Shown one piece after another: positions 61,472 to 64,000 of a DNA stretch of 64,000 nucleotides. The stretch is from Vreelandella neptunia (GTDB taxonomy: Bacteria; Pseudomonadota; Gammaproteobacteria; Pseudomonadales; Halomonadaceae). Numbering within the stretch: position 1 is the stretch's first letter; the number at the start of each line of letters is the position of its first letter. A program made the translations under genes and the position numbers. The DNA lies in the NCBI RefSeq assembly GCF_034479615.1, contig NZ_CP140255.1, positions 4,836,001 to 4,900,000 of the forward strand. The letters run 5' to 3'. The notes beneath the pieces are model-generated. The model made no database searches. It worked only from the letters and a program-made list of their open reading frames with translations, and was not told where the DNA came from.

Positions 61472-62986
61472 ATGCTCGAAGCAACCGTCAAAAAGATCCT
61501 CCAAGCCCGCGTTTATGAAGCCGCTTGTGAGACACCGATTTCCCCTGCACCCTTTTTGTCGCGTCGTTTCAACAACCAGATTTTGATTAAGCGCGAAGAT
61601 CTACAGCCGGTATTTTCGTTCAAGATCCGTGGCGCTTATAACAAAATGGCGCAGCTCACCCAGGCTCAAAAAGATAAAGGTGTCATTGCCGCCTCCGCCG
61701 GTAACCACGCCCAAGGGCTGGCCATGGCCGCCAAGCTGATGGGGGTCAAAGCCGTCATTGTGATGCCGCGCATAACCCCCGATATCAAGGTGCAGGCGGT
61801 GCGTGCCCGGGGCGCCAAGGTCGTCCTCAAAGGGGATGCCTTCGCCGCTGCCGTCGAGCATGCACAAGAGCTGATCAAAGAGCATGGCTACACCTATATT
61901 CCGCCGTTTGACGATATCGATGTGGTGGCCGGTCAAGGCACCATCGGCGTGGAAATTCTGCGCCAACACGCTGGGCGTTTAGATGCCATCTTCGTGCCGG
62001 TTGGTGGTGGTGGGTTGATCGCCGGTGTCGCGGCTTATGTGAAGTACCTACGCCCGGATATCAAAGTGATCGGTGTGGAAGCCGAAGACAGTGCCTGCCT
62101 AAAAGCCGCATTGGAGGCGGGTGAGCGTGTGGTGCTCGACCAAGTGGGCGTATTTGCCGAAGGCGTTGCGGTGGCGCAAATCGGCGAGGTGCCGTTTTCG
62201 TTGATCAAAGATCTGATCGACGGCGTTATCACCGTTAATACCGATGAAATGTGTGCGGCGGTGAAAGATATTTTTGAAGATACCCGTGCAGTGGCAGAAA
62301 CTTCTGGCGCGCTTTCGCTGGCGGGGCTGAAAAAATATATCCAGCAGACCGGTGCTGAGGGCGAAACGCTGCTGTGCATTAACTCAGGCGCCAATACCAA
62401 TTTTGACCGCCTACAGCACATTGCCGAGCGCACAGAGCTAGGCGAGCAGCGTGAAGCGATCCTGGCGGTGACCATTGCCGAGAACCCCGGCAGCTTTAAA
62501 AAGTTTTGCCGCACGCTGGGCAAGCGCATGGTGACCGAGTTTAGCTATCGCTACGCTGACAGCAGCGAAGCGCATATCTATGTAGGCGTGCAGGTGAAGC
62601 CCGGCGGTGAAGATCGTCAGGCAGTAATCGACAAGCTGCGTGACGGTGGCTACCAAGTGGAAGACCTGACCGACAATGAGTTAGCGAAGTTGCATATTCG
62701 CCACCTAAGCGGCGGCCGTCCCAGCGAGCGTTTTGAAGAAGAAGTGTACCGTTTTGAGTTCCCCGAGCGCCCCGGTGCGCTGATGAACTTTTTGACGCAG
62801 TTACCCCACGACTGGAACATCTCGTTGTTTCACTATCGCAACCATGGCGCAGCCTATGGTCGCGTATTGGTGGGTATGCAAGTGCCCAACGGTGATCGCA
62901 CCCATGTGGCGGAGTATTTAGACGCCATCGGTTACCGTTACTGGCGCGAAAGCGATAATCCGGCCTACCGACTGTTTATGGCTTAA
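61472..62986 (+). CDS. ilvA: Threonine ammonia-lyase (biosynthetic threonine deaminase)
   Basis: The 504-residue PLP enzyme has the lysine motif VFSFKIRGAYNKM, ASAGNHAQGLAMAAKLMG and the glycine loop VPVGGGGLIAGVAAYVK. Two C-terminal ACT-like regulatory domains (about 330-504) allow isoleucine feedback inhibition in the family. It begins isoleucine synthesis. Confidence 0.97.
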   Translation: MLEATVKKILQARVYEAACETPISPAPFLSRRFNNQILIKREDLQPVFSFKIRGAYNKMAQLTQAQKDKGVIAASAGNHAQGLAMAAKLMGVKAVIVMPRITPDIKVQAVRARGAKVVLKGDAFAAAVEHAQELIKEHGYTYIPPFDDIDVVAGQGTIGVEILRQHAGRLDAIFVPVGGGGLIAGVAAYVKYLRPDIKVIGVEAEDSACLKAALEAGERVVLDQVGVFAEGVAVAQIGEVPFSLIKDLIDGVITVNTDEMCAAVKDIFEDTRAVAETSGALSLAGLKKYIQQTGAEGETLLCINSGANTNFDRLQHIAERTELGEQREAILAVTIAENPGSFKKFCRTLGKRMVTEFSYRYADSSEAHIYVGVQVKPGGEDRQAVIDKLRDGGYQVEDLTDNELAKLHIRHLSGGRPSERFEEEVYRFEFPERPGALMNFLTQLPHDWNISLFHYRNHGAAYGRVLVGMQVPNGDRTHVAEYLDAIGYRYWRESDNPAYRLFMA

Positions 62987-63247
62987 AGTTGCCTTGCGGT
63001 GAGTAAAAGGTATGAGCAAATAGTTGTGTGTAAGTGGTTGCTTACCTTAAACGTCAGAGCTGCTAGTGGCTTAACGTAACTTAATCCTCAGAAATGGGGC
63101 TAAAAAATGTCGTTAAACCAGTTGTCAACGGTGGCCTAATAGCCCTATAGTCGTGAGCGAAATTAAGCAAATCTGCCACCCTTTTAAAACAGTAAAGTGT
63201 GGTGGATTTAGCACATTCGGCAACGGCAAAGGTGTTGGAGAAGCGGC

Positions 63248-63346
63248 ATGCGGCGGAAGAAGCCTGATATGGTAATGGCGTTGATGGTGGTTTTTGCATT
63301 AGGTGTACTTGCTACCGGCTATGCGCAGGCGTTGTCGGGAAGCTAA
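63248..63346 (+). CDS. Small single-span membrane peptide (32 residues)
   Basis: ATG 63248 opens RRKKPDMVMALMVVFALGVL and ends YAQALSGS. A positively charged start precedes one hydrophobic helix, so it would sit in the membrane. A GGAG site lies 9 nt upstream and a terminator follows about 30 bp after the stop, both supporting a real gene. Function unknown. Confidence 0.6.
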   Translation: MRRKKPDMVMALMVVFALGVLATGYAQALSGS

Positions 63347-63378
63347 TCCCCGCAAGGTGACAAATAGCATATGAGAGA

Positions 63379-63408
63379 GGCTGATCCTTTATTGGGTCGG
63401 CCTTTTTT
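63379..63408 (+). terminator. Intrinsic terminator after the small membrane peptide gene
   Basis: GGCTGATCC (63379-63387) pairs with GGGTCGGCC (63394-63402) using two G-T wobbles, followed by six T residues. It lies between the small ORF and the convergent cyclo-ligase gene. Confidence 0.8.
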
Positions 63409-63416
63409 GTAGTGGT

Positions 63417-64000
63417 TTATTGGCGGCGTACGCAGCCTTGGTCGCTGACGACTACCTGTAAAGGCACATCCCATGGCTCCACAGGCAGAGAAGCCACCTG
63501 TTGGCAGGCATGAGCGACGCCAATCAAAGTCGGCGATGGGCCGGGGCGATGCATAAACGCTAAGCTGCGGTCGTAAAACCCGCCCCCCATGCCCATGCGG
63601 TTCGCATTAGCATCAAATCCGACTAGCGGAACAATCAGCGTTTCTAGTGCCCAAGCGGGCAGCCGATTACGCCGCTGGGCGCTGAATCGCACATCAGGCT
63701 CCCAAATCCCAAAACGGTTTTTCACCATTGGGGTGTCAGAGCGATAGGCAACAAACCACAGGTGGTTAGCGCTAAACGGGCGTAAAACAGGTAGGTAAAT
63801 ATCGACGTTACGCTGGCGTAACCAGGGAATAAGCGGAGTAGGATCGATTTCGCCGTTGACAGGCAGATAAAGACTTAAGCGCCGTGCGCGGCGTATTTCA
63901 GGCAGGGTTTTTAATCGTTGGCACAAGCGCTCTGCTGCAAGGCGCTGCTCATGCTGAGAAAGGGCTCGGCGTTGGCGACGTAAAAAGCGGCGTAGCGCGC
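63417..64000 (-). CDS. 5-formyltetrahydrofolate cyclo-ligase (partial, 5-prime end outside)
   Basis: The frame runs from the stop at 63417 to the window edge and still lacks its start; the visible N-terminal part reads LRRFLRRQRRALSQHEQRLA. Conserved parts are LYLPVNGEIDPTPLI and GFDANANRMGMGGGFYDRSL. It converts 5-formyl-THF to methenyl-THF (YgfA/MTHFS family). A TTG within the frame at 63926 is not the real start. Confidence 0.93.
   Translation of the reverse strand, partial: ALRRFLRRQRRALSQHEQRLAAERLCQRLKTLPEIRRARRLSLYLPVNGEIDPTPLIPWLRQRNVDIYLPVLRPFSANHLWFVAYRSDTPMVKNRFGIWEPDVRFSAQRRNRLPAWALETLIVPLVGFDANANRMGMGGGFYDRSLAFMHRPGPSPTLIGVAHACQQVASLPVEPWDVPLQVVVSDQGCVRRQ

Overview
The window is a piece of a gammaproteobacterial chromosome, most likely Halomonas or a close relative. 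This is inferred from protein character, gene order and moderate-to-high GC; no database was searched. It carries the replication-origin neighbourhood. The left arm (1-10 kb, minus strand) is the ATP synthase operon atpIBEFHAGD (atpD cut by the window edge), then parB, parA, rsmG and mnmG. The other conserved half is rpmH-rnpA-yidC-mnmE (31.2-35.1 kb, minus strand) with dnaA-dnaN-recF-gyrB diverging to the right (35.6-41.9 kb). Four perfect parS palindromes lie at 38.8-42.8 kb, two of them inside recF. Two non-coding stretches are rich in DnaA boxes: one upstream of mnmG (10.1-10.5 kb) and one between rpmH and dnaA (35.2-35.56 kb).

Between mnmG and mnmE, where many relatives have direct contiguity, lie about 21 kb of other genes. 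They are a glutamine-type ABC transporter (glnHPQ), erpA with a promoter embedded in a perfect inverted repeat, a 137-bp multi-hairpin repeat element, argC, a ClC-type channel gene split by an IS1380-family element (1574 bp, CTAG duplication), hemJ, thiD, hemL, a small secreted orphan protein, a curli locus (csgDEFG, then two csgA-type genes, one csgB and one csgB remnant, all on the minus strand), and rdgB, hemW, an OmpA-type lipoprotein and rlmJ.

The right third (42-60.5 kb) is mainly a lipopolysaccharide inner-core cluster, with glyQS inside it. gmhB, hldD and hldE make ADP-heptose; waaA adds Kdo; kdkA phosphorylates Kdo; an OpsX-like heptosyltransferase and waaF add heptoses. Several glycosyltransferases (GT2, GT4, GT90), a YrbL-like kinase-fold protein, an OpgB-like sulfatase-family transferase and a WaaL-type ligase complete it. 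Genes from about 49.7 to 54.5 kb are visibly more AT-rich than their neighbours, which suggests exchange of the outer-core module. The window ends with rpiA, ilvA, a 32-residue membrane peptide ORF and a partial 5-formyltetrahydrofolate cyclo-ligase gene.

The most useful leads are the two candidate origins, the erpA operator, the csgB remnant and unusual curlin repeats, the small secreted protein beside csgA that may be a CsgC/CsgH-like curli chaperone, and the overlapping divergent start codons of kdkA and opsX. No tRNA, rRNA or CRISPR array was recognised.
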